Notes under the pieces: model-generated
What the model was told of the DNA's origin: nothing
The model's database searches: none
The model's input: only the letters and a program-made list of their open reading frames with translations
Made by a program: the position numbers and the translations under genes
Part shown: in pieces, positions 35,442-44,221 of the stretch
Numbering within the stretch: the stretch's first letter is position 1
Layout of the letters: every line of letters starts with the position of its first letter
Assembly: GCA_042408595.1 (NCBI GenBank)
Contig: JBHOQX010000047.1
Span: 8,730 to 72,729, forward strand
DNA: 64,000 bases
DNA from: JBHOQX01 sp042408595
GTDB lineage: Bacteria; Chloroflexota; Chloroflexia; Chloroflexales; Roseiflexaceae
Direction of reading: 5' to 3'

Positions 35442-35695
35442 CCGGAGTTCGGGAGCTTGTGCGCGGTTGGCTGAAATGCGCCTCGTGGGGGAGGTGGGCC
35501 GCCGGCCCGCCGAAGAAACTTTGCTCCGCCGTGGAGCCGGCGGCGACCCAGCCGGCCCCGCGGTGGCCAGATAAGCATGTTGGTTGGGTTGGCGCCCTCC
35601 GAGCCTCCCGGTTCCGGACAGCTTTTGATCGTCCAGTTCCAGGCACGGAGCGCGCACCGAGAAGGCGAGCCGCCACACCAGTCGGGGGAGCCTGC

Positions 35696-36646
35696 ATGAC
35701 CGCAACCGAACCGGTCGCTCAGGAGATCGTGATCCACCCGGCGACCGCCGATGACGCGCCCGCGCCGCGCCGCCTGAGCCTCAGCGTCGTCATCCCGGCG
35801 CGCAACGAGGCCGCCACGATCGGCCGGGTGGTCAGCGGCGTGCTGGCGCACGTCCCCGACGCCGAGGTGATCGTCGTGGACGACGCCTCGACCGACGCCA
35901 CCGCCGACCTGGCCGAGGCCGCCGGGGCGCGCGTCGTTCGCCGGCCCTACAACATCGGCAATGGCGCGGCGGTCAAAACCGGCATCCGGCAGGCGCGCGG
36001 CGACGTGATCGTCGTGCTCGACGCCGACGGCCAGCACGACCCGGCGGACATCCCGCGGCTGCTCGGCTACATCGGCCCGTACGACATGGTCGTCGGCACG
36101 CGCAGCCGCGAAGGGCAGCAGAACGCCTTCCGCTGGCTCGGCAACAGCCTGCTGAACAGCCTCGCCAGCTATGTCGCTGGCGTCCGCATTCTTGACCTCA
36201 CCTCCGGCTTCCGCGCCATGCGCCGCCCGGTGATCGCTCAGTATGTCGATCTTCTGCCGAACAGAATGTCCTGGCCGACCACTAGCCTGCTGGTGTTCGT
36301 CAAGGCCGGCTACAACGTCCGTTTCGAGCCGATCACGATGTACCGGCGCGAGGCCGGGCGCAGCTCGCAGACGCTGATCAAGAATTTTTTCAAGTTCCTG
36401 ATGATTATCTTCAAGATCGTCTCGCTCTTCGCCCCGCTGCGCATCTATACGCCGGTGGCGCTGGCGCTGTTCGCCCTGGGGGTGCTGTCGTTTCTGGTGA
36501 GCTATTTCGTCACCGATCCGGGCCGCTTCCGCGTGCCGAACTCGGCCAGCGCCCTGTTCGTCGGCAGTGTGGTGGTCTTTATGTTCGGCCTCCTGTCCGA
36601 GCAGATCGCCAGCTTGTGGTTCCAGGGGCAGCACCGCGATGAATAA
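35696..36646 (+). CDS. Glycosyltransferase family 2, DPM1-like with two C-terminal membrane segments
   Basis: A 316-residue protein. ATG 35696 is preceded by GGGGGAG at five bases; the longer frame upstream has no coding character. GT2 motifs are VVIPARNEAAT, VVDDASTDAT and the DADGQHD metal site; the C-terminal quarter has two membrane segments. Such enzymes make polyprenyl-phosphate sugars, the donors used by the GT39/GT83-type proteins encoded just upstream. The next gene overlaps its end by eight bases and encodes a flippase-like protein, a common pairing. Confidence 0.87.
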   Translation: MTATEPVAQEIVIHPATADDAPAPRRLSLSVVIPARNEAATIGRVVSGVLAHVPDAEVIVVDDASTDATADLAEAAGARVVRRPYNIGNGAAVKTGIRQARGDVIVVLDADGQHDPADIPRLLGYIGPYDMVVGTRSREGQQNAFRWLGNSLLNSLASYVAGVRILDLTSGFRAMRRPVIAQYVDLLPNRMSWPTTSLLVFVKAGYNVRFEPITMYRREAGRSSQTLIKNFFKFLMIIFKIVSLFAPLRIYTPVALALFALGVLSFLVSYFVTDPGRFRVPNSASALFVGSVVVFMFGLLSEQIASLWFQGQHRDE

Positions 36647-37637
36647 CTACGCCCGCTGGGGCCTGCGGCTGATCGGCCCGGCGCTCCTGGCCATCTTCCT
36701 CTGGAACACCAACTTCGTCCAGCTGGCCGAGGCGTTTCGCAGCATCGCATTGTGGCCGGTGCTGCTCTCCCTGGCGCTCATGCCGGCCTTCATCGGCGTG
36801 AAAGCCTGGCGCTGGAGCCTGCTGATGCGCGAGCTCGATCTGCGCCCGCCCGGCCTCGGCTACCTGATGGCGCTTTACTGTATCGGGCTGTATTACGGCG
36901 GCATTACGCCCGGGCAGGCTGGCGATTTCGTCAAGGGCTGGTACCTGCGCGAGCGCGGCCTGTCGCTGCCGCCGGTGCTCTTCAGCATCGTGCTGGATCG
37001 CCTGTTCGACTTCCTGATCATGGCCGTGCTGGCGGTGCTTGGGGTCGTCGCGCTGCTGGATGCCTTCCGCCCGGAGCAGCGGCTCCCGGTGCAGGTGGCG
37101 ACCTACGGCTTCGCCGCGCTAATCCTGCTGCTGACGCCGCTGCTGCTGGCGCGCCGCCCGCGCGAGCGGCTGATGAACGCCGCCCTGGCACTCGCGCCGC
37201 GCCGGCTGCGCCCGCCGATCGAGCGCTGGCGTAACCAGTTCGAGGCGCTGAGCCTGCGCCCCGGGCTGCTGCTGCCCGTGCTCATGGCGTCGCTGCTCTC
37301 CGCCGCCTCCACCATCATCCGCATCTACCTGTTGTTCCTGGCCCTGCCGCTGGAGCGTGTGCCGCTGCTGGCGATCGTGTCATCCACCGCGCTGATCGCC
37401 ATCCTGCAGGCCCTGCCGATCAGCTTCGCCGGGATCGGCGTGCGCGATGCCGTGCTGATCGCGGTGTTGGCGCGCTACGGCTATAGCTCGGCGCTGGCGC
37501 TCACCCTGTCGGCGCTGTACCTGTTGATCAACATCGAGCACATCGTCGTCGGCTTTCTGGTCTCGCTGCGCTACCCCCTCGGGCGCGCACCGGCGGACGT
37601 GCTCGGCGACGCGGCCGGGGAGCAGGCGACCCGCTGA
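36639..37637 (+). CDS. UPF0104/AglD-like membrane protein (LPG synthase transmembrane family)
   Basis: A 332-residue protein with about eight membrane segments. It overlaps the GT2 stop by eight bases. Motifs typical of the lysylphosphatidylglycerol-synthase membrane region (PF03706) are present: ALYCIGLYYGGITPGQAGDF, DRLFDFL and LPISFAGIGVRDAVL. These proteins are thought to flip lipids or lipid-linked sugars, though the role of stand-alone members is not settled. Coupling with the GT2 gene suggests handling of its lipid-linked product. Confidence 0.82.
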   Translation: MNNYARWGLRLIGPALLAIFLWNTNFVQLAEAFRSIALWPVLLSLALMPAFIGVKAWRWSLLMRELDLRPPGLGYLMALYCIGLYYGGITPGQAGDFVKGWYLRERGLSLPPVLFSIVLDRLFDFLIMAVLAVLGVVALLDAFRPEQRLPVQVATYGFAALILLLTPLLLARRPRERLMNAALALAPRRLRPPIERWRNQFEALSLRPGLLLPVLMASLLSAASTIIRIYLLFLALPLERVPLLAIVSSTALIAILQALPISFAGIGVRDAVLIAVLARYGYSSALALTLSALYLLINIEHIVVGFLVSLRYPLGRAPADVLGDAAGEQATR

Positions 37638-37655
37638 TGGAGTAGCCTTCGGCAG

Positions 37656-38186
37656 ATGACTCACCATACCTGCCCTTCCAACGGACTGGCGCGCTGGCTG
37701 GGCCACAGGCGCGCGCGGGCTCGAGCCCGCGCCACGCGCTGCCGGCGCGGGCCATTCGTCGCTGCACCCTGGGTGCAGGCCATTCAGCTCGGGATCGCCG
37801 CTGCGTTCCTCCTCGCCGTCCTCGCCGGCTGTGGCAGCGGGCTGCCCGCCGGCTACCGCGCGCAGCAGCAGGTGGTGGACGGGCTGCGGATCGAGCTGGC
37901 GATGCCGCAGCAGCCCCAACTCCTGAAGGAGTACGACCTGTTCGTCACGCTGGCGGATGCAGCGGGCCGGCCGGTGGACGGCGCGACCGTGTTTCTGGAT
38001 CTGACGATGCCGGCGATGCCGATGGGACAGAACCAGCCGGTGGCCGACGGGCTGGGCGGGGGGCGCTACCGGGCGCGGACGGTCTTTACCATGGAAGGCG
38101 GCTGGCGAATCGCCGTCCATGTCGCCGCCGGGGGGAAGAAGTACCTCGCTGCGTTCGATCAGCCAGTGTCGCCAGCCGGCTCGTGA
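37656..38186 (+). CDS. YtkA-like domain lipoprotein
   Basis: The open frame encodes 176 residues. A lipoprotein signal (LAVLAGC, Cys near 59) is preceded by a long Arg-rich leader. The true start may therefore be GTG 37773, which would give an ordinary 20-residue signal, but neither start has a clear ribosome site. The mature part is a YtkA/FixH-like beta sandwich with the conserved DLTMPAMPMGQN segment. Met-rich motifs of this kind are found in proteins of copper or cytochrome oxidase assembly. It sits alone between the flippase-like gene and the convergent histidine kinase gene. Confidence 0.7.
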   Translation: MTHHTCPSNGLARWLGHRRARARARATRCRRGPFVAAPWVQAIQLGIAAAFLLAVLAGCGSGLPAGYRAQQQVVDGLRIELAMPQQPQLLKEYDLFVTLADAAGRPVDGATVFLDLTMPAMPMGQNQPVADGLGGGRYRARTVFTMEGGWRIAVHVAAGGKKYLAAFDQPVSPAGS

Positions 38187-38352
38187 GTCCGCAGCGGGCA
38201 CAGCGGATGCGGAAGATAGCACGATTCTCGTGCGATCGGTGAGCTGCCTTCAGGCGGTGCGCGCCCACCTTCAGGCGGCGCGGGCCCGTGGGCAGAGGAT
38301 GCGGAGCACAGCGCCATTCGCTTTTGATGTGAGAGCATCCTACCCGAAGGCG

Positions 38353-38378
38353 GCACTCCGATATCCGGTTAGGAGTGC
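38353..38378. terminator. Possible terminator between YtkA-like gene and histidine kinase gene
   Basis: GCACTCC (38353-38359) pairs perfectly with GGAGTGC (38372-38378) and is followed by TATCTTCG on the plus strand. The 244-base spacer between the two convergent genes otherwise holds only imperfect GATGCGGA-type repeats. Confidence 0.4.
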
Positions 38379-38430
38379 TATCTTCGTGCTGACCTCCCGG
38401 CCCTCTGTATTCTCCTGGCGAGATCGCCGG

Positions 38431-41127
38431 TTACGGCGCCGCCACGGGCATCACGAAGCTGAAGGTCGAGCCTTCGTCCGGCGCGCTTTCGAGCCAGATG
38501 CGCCCGCCGAAGAGGCGGACTAGCGGCCGCACCAGCGCCAGCCCGAGGCCCGTCCCGCCCGCCTCGATCGTCAGCGGCGACTGCAGGCGGGTGAAGCGCT
38601 CCCAGATGCGCTCCTGGTCCTCGAGCGGGATGCCGATCCCGGTGTCGCGCACCTCGATCAGCACGTAGCGGCCGGGCCGCAGCCCCTCGCGCAGGTCGCC
38701 CGGCACATCCTCCAGGGCCGCCTCGCGCGCCTCGACGGCGATCTTGCCGCCGCGCGGCGTGTATTTCACCGCGTTCGAGATCAGGTTCGCCAGAATCTGG
38801 TTGAACCGGCGCGCATCGGCCCGTACCCGCGGCAGCCCTGGCGCCAACGTGAGCGTCAACTCCTGCCCGCGCGCGGCCATTCGCGGCTGGAGCTCGCCGA
38901 CCACGTTGCTCAGCGCGTCCGGCAGCGCCACCGGGCGGATATCCAACTCCGACAGCACGCTCCCCGTCTCGATCTTGGTAATATCGAGCAGGTCGTTGAT
39001 GATCGAGATCATCCGCTCGGTGTTGGCGGCGATGGTGTTGATAAATTCCTTCTGCGAGTCGGTCAACGGGCCGAGGCTGCCCATCGCCAGGAGCTGTGTG
39101 AAGCCCTTGATCGAGGTCATCGGCGTGCGCAGTTCGTGCGACACGGTGCCGATGAACTCGTCCTTCAGCCGGTCGGCCTCGACTTCGCGGGTGATGTCGC
39201 GGAAGACCGCCACCGCGCCGAGCACCTCGTCGTTGCTGGCGGTCACCGGGCCGAGCGACAGGCTGACTTCGCGCGTCTGAATGCGGAAGCTGGCCTGGAA
39301 GTAGCGCGGGCGGCCTTGGGGATCGTGCGGACGGTTGAGCAGATCCTCCACCGGCGCTTCGGCGGCGCGCGGCCCCAGGATACGGCCGAACAGCTCCGGC
39401 ATGTGCCAGGTCAGCAGGTCTTCCACCGCGATGTCCAGGATGCGGCTGGCGGCCGGGTTGGCGGCCATGACGCTGCCCTCCGCGTTGCAGACGATCACGC
39501 CGTCGGTCAGGCTTTGCAGGATGGCGTAGCTCTGCGCGGCGGCGCGGCGCTCGTTGCGCAGCCGCTCGCCCTGCCGCATGAGCTCCTGCTGAATCTGGTC
39601 ATAGAGCAGCGCATTGTAGATGCCGAGCGCGATCTCACCGGATGCGGCCGTCAGCAGGCGCAGGTGCGCCTCGGTGAAGTAGTCGGTCTCGGCGTGCGAG
39701 AGCACCAGCGCGCCCATCACATCGTTGTGGGCCACCAGCGGCACCACGATCATCGCGCCGCTGGTCTTGTGGTCGTGCTCCGAGCCGTCGCGCGGCGGGG
39801 CCCAGCGCGGGTCGCGCGCGACATCGCCGACCAGCGCCGGCTTCTTGTGCTGCGCCGCCCAGCCCACCACGCCGACACCGAGCGGGAAGCGGGTATAGCC
39901 GCGCGCCCGCGGCTCGCCGAGCACCGCCCGGTCCACCAGGTGGTCGGTCTCGCGTTCCAGCAGCATGATCGAGCCGTGCTGCACGCCGATCAGCCGGGCG
40001 AGCATGTCGAGGCAGTTCTGCAGCAGCGTGTCGAGGTCGAGCGTCGAGCTGACTTCCAGGCCGATCTGGTGGATCGTCTCGAGCATGTCGCGCTCGGATT
40101 GCAGCTCGCGGGTGCGCTCGGCGATCCGCGCCTCCAGCACAGCGTTGAAGCCGCGCACCTCCTCGTACAGCCGGGCGTTCTCCAGCGCGATCGCCGCCTG
40201 GCTGGCGACCGAGTTGACAAACGCGCGCTCGTCGGCCAGCCGCGCGGCGGCCGGATCCTGCAGCACCAGCACGCCGACCGGGTGGTCCTGGGCGCGCAGC
40301 GGCACGACGAGCACCGCCCGACCTGGCTGGTACCAGTGGCTCTGCACGGCCGGGTTCGGGGCGGCCTCGAACACGATCTCGCCGGAGCGATAGGCGCGCT
40401 GCACCAAGTCGCCCTCGCCGCCGACCAGCAGCGCGTCGGCCGCCAGCGTCTGCGCGCCCCAGCTTCGGGCGACGGCCAGCGCGCCGCCATCCTGCGGGAG
40501 GCAGAGCAGCACCTGCTCGATGTTGAGCGCCGCGTGGAGCCGCCCGCCGATCACGTCGAACAGGCGAGCGCGGTCCAGGCTGGCGGCCAGCGCCTGGCCG
40601 ATCTCGTTCAGGCTGGAAAGCTGGAGCGCGATGTAATCGGCCTGCTCGGTCGCGGCGTGCAGGCTCTCCGCCAGCAGCTCGGACTCGCGCAGGCGGGCCA
40701 GCACCGCCGCTGCGGAGGCCGTCCAGTAGCCGGTCAGCGTCTCTACCAGGCGGTCGAACAGCGCGTTCAGCTCCGGCAGCAGCTCGTGCACCGTCGCCAG
40801 ATCGGCCGCCTCCTGCAGCAGGTGTTCGATGGCGGCGCGGCGCAGCGCCTGGGCCGTGGCGATCTGATCGGCCAGCTCGTCTTCGCCGGGGGTGGCGCGG
40901 ATGGCGCGCGCCAGGCGCAGGCACTCGTCGAGCGGGGCGGGGTCGCCGCCCGCCGCGCTGATCAGGCCATCGTAGATCGCGACCAGCACGACCACCCGTT
41001 CGTCCGGGTGGATGGCGACGCCGTTGCTGTGGCCGTTCGCGCCGTGTGGGGTACCGGCGGCGGCTGCGAGCCAGCGTGGCAAGATCGATGGCCGATGATC
41101 GGAAAGCCAGCGCGCCAGCGTTGTCAT
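38431..41127 (-). CDS. Sensor histidine kinase with RsbRD-like N-terminus, two GAF domains and PAS
   Basis: An 898-residue cytoplasmic kinase without membrane segments. Order: an RsbRD-like helical domain (about 1-155), GAF (about 180-320), a linking coiled coil, GAF (about 360-510), PAS (about 530-640), HisKA with SHELRTP (His664), and HATPase with N-box NLISNAVKY near 780, G1 DTGIGI near 830 and G2 GGTGLGLAL near 858. It is the third gene after the RsbT-like and PP2C-type genes, 75 bases downstream. Domain make-up links a two-component kinase to a stressosome-type switch. No response regulator is adjacent. Confidence 0.88.
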   Translation of the reverse strand: MTTLARWLSDHRPSILPRWLAAAAGTPHGANGHSNGVAIHPDERVVVLVAIYDGLISAAGGDPAPLDECLRLARAIRATPGEDELADQIATAQALRRAAIEHLLQEAADLATVHELLPELNALFDRLVETLTGYWTASAAAVLARLRESELLAESLHAATEQADYIALQLSSLNEIGQALAASLDRARLFDVIGGRLHAALNIEQVLLCLPQDGGALAVARSWGAQTLAADALLVGGEGDLVQRAYRSGEIVFEAAPNPAVQSHWYQPGRAVLVVPLRAQDHPVGVLVLQDPAAARLADERAFVNSVASQAAIALENARLYEEVRGFNAVLEARIAERTRELQSERDMLETIHQIGLEVSSTLDLDTLLQNCLDMLARLIGVQHGSIMLLERETDHLVDRAVLGEPRARGYTRFPLGVGVVGWAAQHKKPALVGDVARDPRWAPPRDGSEHDHKTSGAMIVVPLVAHNDVMGALVLSHAETDYFTEAHLRLLTAASGEIALGIYNALLYDQIQQELMRQGERLRNERRAAAQSYAILQSLTDGVIVCNAEGSVMAANPAASRILDIAVEDLLTWHMPELFGRILGPRAAEAPVEDLLNRPHDPQGRPRYFQASFRIQTREVSLSLGPVTASNDEVLGAVAVFRDITREVEADRLKDEFIGTVSHELRTPMTSIKGFTQLLAMGSLGPLTDSQKEFINTIAANTERMISIINDLLDITKIETGSVLSELDIRPVALPDALSNVVGELQPRMAARGQELTLTLAPGLPRVRADARRFNQILANLISNAVKYTPRGGKIAVEAREAALEDVPGDLREGLRPGRYVLIEVRDTGIGIPLEDQERIWERFTRLQSPLTIEAGGTGLGLALVRPLVRLFGGRIWLESAPDEGSTFSFVMPVAAP

Positions 41128-41202
41128 GGTCGTAGGTGCAGAATGAGACGGAGGACGAGCGCGGACGTTCGCCCTTCGTCGCTGGCTAGTACGCGAGATG
41201 CA

Positions 41203-41778
41203 CTATGTTCGGAGGGCCACAACCGTCGCGTCGTCCACCGTTTTGCCGTAGTGGGCCAGCACCTGCTCGGCGAACGCCTGCGGTTGCTGGCGAATATCGA
41301 GCGCGCTGTCCTGCCCAAAGCGCGCGGAGACGCCGTCGCTGTAGAGCACGAACACGTCGCCCGGCTCGTAGGTATAGCGCAGCTCCAGCAGCGCCGGCAG
41401 GCGAAAGCCGAGAATCCCGCTCTTCGAGATCGGCTTGATCGGCAGGCGGCTGTAGACCTGCACGCCGACATTGCCGACACCGACGTAGCTGGCCCGGCAG
41501 GCCACTGTGTCCAGCCGCAGCAGCCCGATCACCGCGCCGCGCGTCTGGTGGAGCGCCCGATGCGCCTCATGCACCAGGTCCTGCAACTCCCAGCCGCCGT
41601 GCTCCAAGATCGTCCGCTGCGCCAGTTGCGCCGCGCGCGCCGCCTCCTGCCCGCCGCCCAGCCCGTCGATCACCGCGACCAGCAGCCGCCCGTCCGCGCC
41701 CTCCTGCACCAGGTAGGCGTCGCCCGAGACCGACTGGCCCTGCTTCGGCCGGTTGACCGCGCCCCATGTCACTGCCAT
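41203..41778 (-). CDS. SpoIIE/PP2C-type serine phosphatase, RsbX-like
   Basis: A 191-residue protein from ATG 41778 with GGAGGT upstream. It contains only the phosphatase fold: SGDAYLV and VIDGLGGG (metal Asp residues), VGVGNVGVQVYSR, and VLYSDGVSARF. Size and single-domain layout match RsbX, which resets the stressosome by dephosphorylating RsbR/RsbS, though RsbU-like roles cannot be excluded. Its start overlaps the end of the RsbT-like gene by ten bases, so the kinase and phosphatase are translationally coupled. Confidence 0.82.
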   Translation of the reverse strand: MAVTWGAVNRPKQGQSVSGDAYLVQEGADGRLLVAVIDGLGGGQEAARAAQLAQRTILEHGGWELQDLVHEAHRALHQTRGAVIGLLRLDTVACRASYVGVGNVGVQVYSRLPIKPISKSGILGFRLPALLELRYTYEPGDVFVLYSDGVSARFGQDSALDIRQQPQAFAEQVLAHYGKTVDDATVVALRT

Positions 41779-42209
41779 GCGCGGCGACCTCCGGCGCTCT
41801 CGCGGCTGCGCGGGGCGAGCCACTTCACCGCGCGCACCCGGGTGCCCTGGCCGACAGCCGACTCGATCGCGAAGTCGTCCATCAGCCGCCTGACACCGGG
41901 CAGCCCTGCGCCAAGCGTGTGGGCGGTGCTATAGCCGTCGCGCAGGGCCAGCTCGATGTCCGGGATGCCCGGGCCGTGATCGCTGGCGACCACCGCCACG
42001 CCGCGCCGGCGCCCGTCGTCCACGACCTCAAGCCGGAGCTCGCCGGAGCCGGCGTGCGCCAGGATGTTGCGCGTCAGCTCCAGGATGACGATCTCGATTC
42101 GGGTGCGGTCGAGATGGTCGAAGCCGACGCTGGTGGAGAGCTCGCGCCCGCGGCCGATCGCGACATAGACATCCACCTCGCGGCGAATCGGGCAGATGAC
42201 CGACTGCAT
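41769..42209 (-). CDS. rsbT: RsbT-like serine/threonine kinase (anti-sigma regulatory type)
   Basis: A 146-residue GHKL ATPase with GAGGAG nine bases before the ATG. The N-box is ELTRNILAHA, the G1 box ASDHGPGIPD and the G2 region LGAGLPGVRRLMD. The short N-terminus and length match RsbT, the switch kinase that phosphorylates RsbR/RsbS in stressosomes. RsbS and RsbR genes are not adjacent; instead a PP2C phosphatase and a kinase with an RsbRD-like domain follow. Confidence 0.85.
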   Translation of the reverse strand: MQSVICPIRREVDVYVAIGRGRELSTSVGFDHLDRTRIEIVILELTRNILAHAGSGELRLEVVDDGRRRGVAVVASDHGPGIPDIELALRDGYSTAHTLGAGLPGVRRLMDDFAIESAVGQGTRVRAVKWLAPRSRESAGGRRAWQ

Positions 42210-42378
42210 CAGAGTGTACTCCTCGCGGCCTGTCTGCGGCAGCCCCGCAGATTACAAGTTGCTGATCGCACAGCCGCGCCCGGCGAGTCCGGGGCGCCTG
42301 GCGACAGCATACCAGCCGAGGCACGAGCGTGGCGATACAAAGCGGTAGCGGGAGTGTAGCGATTTGGCACGGCGACCG

Positions 42379-42615
42379 TCAGCGGCGCTGCCGGGCGGCG
42401 CGCCAGCGGGAGAGGCGGCGGCGCAGCTCGTCCGCACCCCAGCTCGAGGGGAAGAACGCGCCGTTGCCGGTGACGACGATCGAGCGCACATTGGAGGGCA
42501 CGCGCCCGTACGAGCGGAGAATGCGGGCATCCAGTGCGGGACGGTAATACAACACGACGACGACCTCGTCGCATCGCACGGAGAGACCATCGTAGCCGAG
42601 CCAGAGCACGTCCAT
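42379..42615 (-). CDS. Small hypothetical protein
   Basis: A 78-residue protein from ATG 42615, starting MDVLWLGYDGLSVRCDEVVV with a beta-rich first half and a basic C-terminal helix (RRRLSRWRAARQRR). No ribosome site is visible; the leader is AATGATGAATG-type filler. Codon use is like the neighbours and it lies in the same direction as rsbT, 169 bases upstream of it. No family recognised. Confidence 0.5.
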   Translation of the reverse strand: MDVLWLGYDGLSVRCDEVVVVLYYRPALDARILRSYGRVPSNVRSIVVTGNGAFFPSSWGADELRRRLSRWRAARQRR

Positions 42616-42690
42616 GAATAATGAACGCTGAATGATGAATGCAAGAGGCGCTAACGACCGCGTTCCCCGCCCGTTTCGCATGCATCACTC

Positions 42691-42832
42691 AGAAGCCGTC
42701 TGCAACGGGGAGGTTTGGCGGGCACAGCCAGATTCTCATCGCCGCGCGGGCGGGCGGCGGTGCCGCCGCCCGCGCGGGGGTCTGGAGGCCTGCGGCCCCC
42801 AGACCCCCGCGGGGAGCGTGTCAGACCGCCCC
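42691..42832. repeat. Dispersed palindromic repeat, copy 2
   Basis: Shares end sequences with 26457-26593. The core is a GC palindrome (CCGCGCGGGC and GCCCGCGCGG), and the right part forms a ten-base-pair hairpin GGGGGTCTGG/CCAGACCCCC. It lies just beyond the stop codon of the phosphofructokinase gene. Confidence 0.7.
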
Positions 42833-42854
42833 TCATCATTCCGCCTTCTCCTGT

Positions 42855-43919
42855 TCAATCGCCGAAGGACACGCCGAGACCACGCGCGGTGCGGATCAGG
42901 TCGTTGTGGGGGCGCACAGTCTTGATATGGCCGCAGATCTCCTCCAGCGGCACGGTGACGATATCCTGTGCGCGCATCGCCACCATCTCGCCGGTGATCC
43001 CGTTGTGCAGCGCGTTCACCGCCGCCGCGCCATAGCGTGTCGCCAGAATACGGTCGTAGGGCGTCGGCTCCCCGCCGCGCTGGATATGCCCCAGGATGAC
43101 GCAGCGGCTTTCCTTGCCGGTCAATTGCTCGAGCTGCTCGCTGACGACTGCGCCGATGCCGCCGAGTCGCCCGCCGGCTTTGTACATCGGCTGGCCGCCG
43201 CGCGGGAAGGCCCCTTCCGCCGCGACCACGATGCTGAATGTACTGCCGTGCCGCTCCCGCTCCATGATTTTGTCGGCCACCTTGCGGATGTCGAACGGGA
43301 TCTCTGGGATGAGGATGATGTCCGCGCCGCCGGCGATGCCGGAATGCAGCGCGATCCAGCCGGCGTGGCGGCCCATCACCTCCAGCACCATCACGCGGTT
43401 GTGGCTGGCGGCGGTGGTGTGCAGCCGGTCGAGGGCGTCCGTCGCCACCAGTAGCGCCGTGTCGAAGCCGAAAGTCCGGTCCGTTCCGGCCAGGTCGTTA
43501 TCGATCGTCTTGGGCACACCGATCACCGGCACGCCCATGCGCGAAAACTCCAGCGCGATCGTCTGGGTGCCGTCGCCGCCGATGGTGATCAGGCCGGCCA
43601 GCCCCAGTTTCTGGATATTCTCATACGCCTGGGCGTAAGGGTCGTCCGGGTCGGACGGATTGCGCCGGCCGCCGAAATGGCCGCGGTTGGTTGTTCGCAG
43701 GATCGTCCCGCCCTGCGGCAGCAGGCCGCGCACATCGGCGCCGGTGAGGATCCGATACTGCGGCTCGCCCAGCAGCCCTTCGAAGCCGTACTCGATGCCG
43801 AGCATCTCATAGCCGTAGGCATTGCCGGTCTTGACCGCTGCGCGGATCACCGCGTTCAGGCCGGGCGCGTCGCCGCCGCTGGTCAGAAGGCCGATTCTGC
43901 GAGGGGTAACGTCTGCCAT
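42855..43919 (-). CDS. pfkA: 6-phosphofructokinase, group III (PfkA type)
   Basis: A 354-residue glycolytic enzyme. Motifs are LLTSGGDAPGLNAVIR, TIGGDGTQ, PKTIDNDL and EVMGRHAGWIAL. The residue equivalent to E. coli 104 is Gly (GGDGT), which favours ATP, while that at 124 is Lys (PKTIDND), as in PPi-using enzymes. This Gly/Lys pair marks the group III enzymes known from actinobacteria and others, where phosphoryl-donor use varies. It converts fructose 6-phosphate to the 1,6-bisphosphate. A TATAAT box (minus strand, 44043-44048) lies upstream. It is the only glycolytic gene in the window. Confidence 0.93.
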   Translation of the reverse strand: MADVTPRRIGLLTSGGDAPGLNAVIRAAVKTGNAYGYEMLGIEYGFEGLLGEPQYRILTGADVRGLLPQGGTILRTTNRGHFGGRRNPSDPDDPYAQAYENIQKLGLAGLITIGGDGTQTIALEFSRMGVPVIGVPKTIDNDLAGTDRTFGFDTALLVATDALDRLHTTAASHNRVMVLEVMGRHAGWIALHSGIAGGADIILIPEIPFDIRKVADKIMERERHGSTFSIVVAAEGAFPRGGQPMYKAGGRLGGIGAVVSEQLEQLTGKESRCVILGHIQRGGEPTPYDRILATRYGAAAVNALHNGITGEMVAMRAQDIVTVPLEEICGHIKTVRPHNDLIRTARGLGVSFGD

Positions 43920-44177
43920 GCTCCCTCCCTTGTCGTGTGCCGATCAGGTGTTGCACAGCTCCAGTGATGGCGCGGCGCGGCGATCCATCAACGGGGGTGG
44001 GGAACGGCGTTGTTCCGGGCGCGCCGGTTGTTGGGCGAGTCCATTATACACGAGTTGCTGGGCCGCTATTCGAGCGATGGGCCACGCCAGGGCCGGGAGC
44101 CCGCGCCGCCGTGCCAGCCATGGTCGTGCCGCGCCGGTGAGCCTGGTGCCGTGAGCCGGGGCCTGCAGGCCCGCCGC
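43920..44177. other. Intergenic spacer between divergent genes
   Basis: The spacer before the divergent gene at 44222 holds a TATAAT box for pfkA (complement of 44043-44048). It also holds GC-rich imperfect repeats (CCAGGGCCGGGAGCCCGCGCC). No coding frame is convincing. Confidence 0.5.
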
Positions 44178-44206
44178 TTGACGCCGCCCGCCTGCCGTGA
44201 TACCCT
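44178..44206 (+). promoter_or_regulatory. Probable promoter of the membrane coiled-coil gene
   Basis: TTGACG at 44178-44183, a 17-base spacer and TACCCT at 44201-44206. The expected start near 44213 leaves only about nine bases before ATG 44222. Confidence 0.6.
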
Positions 44207-44221
44207 CTGTCGAGACGGGAG

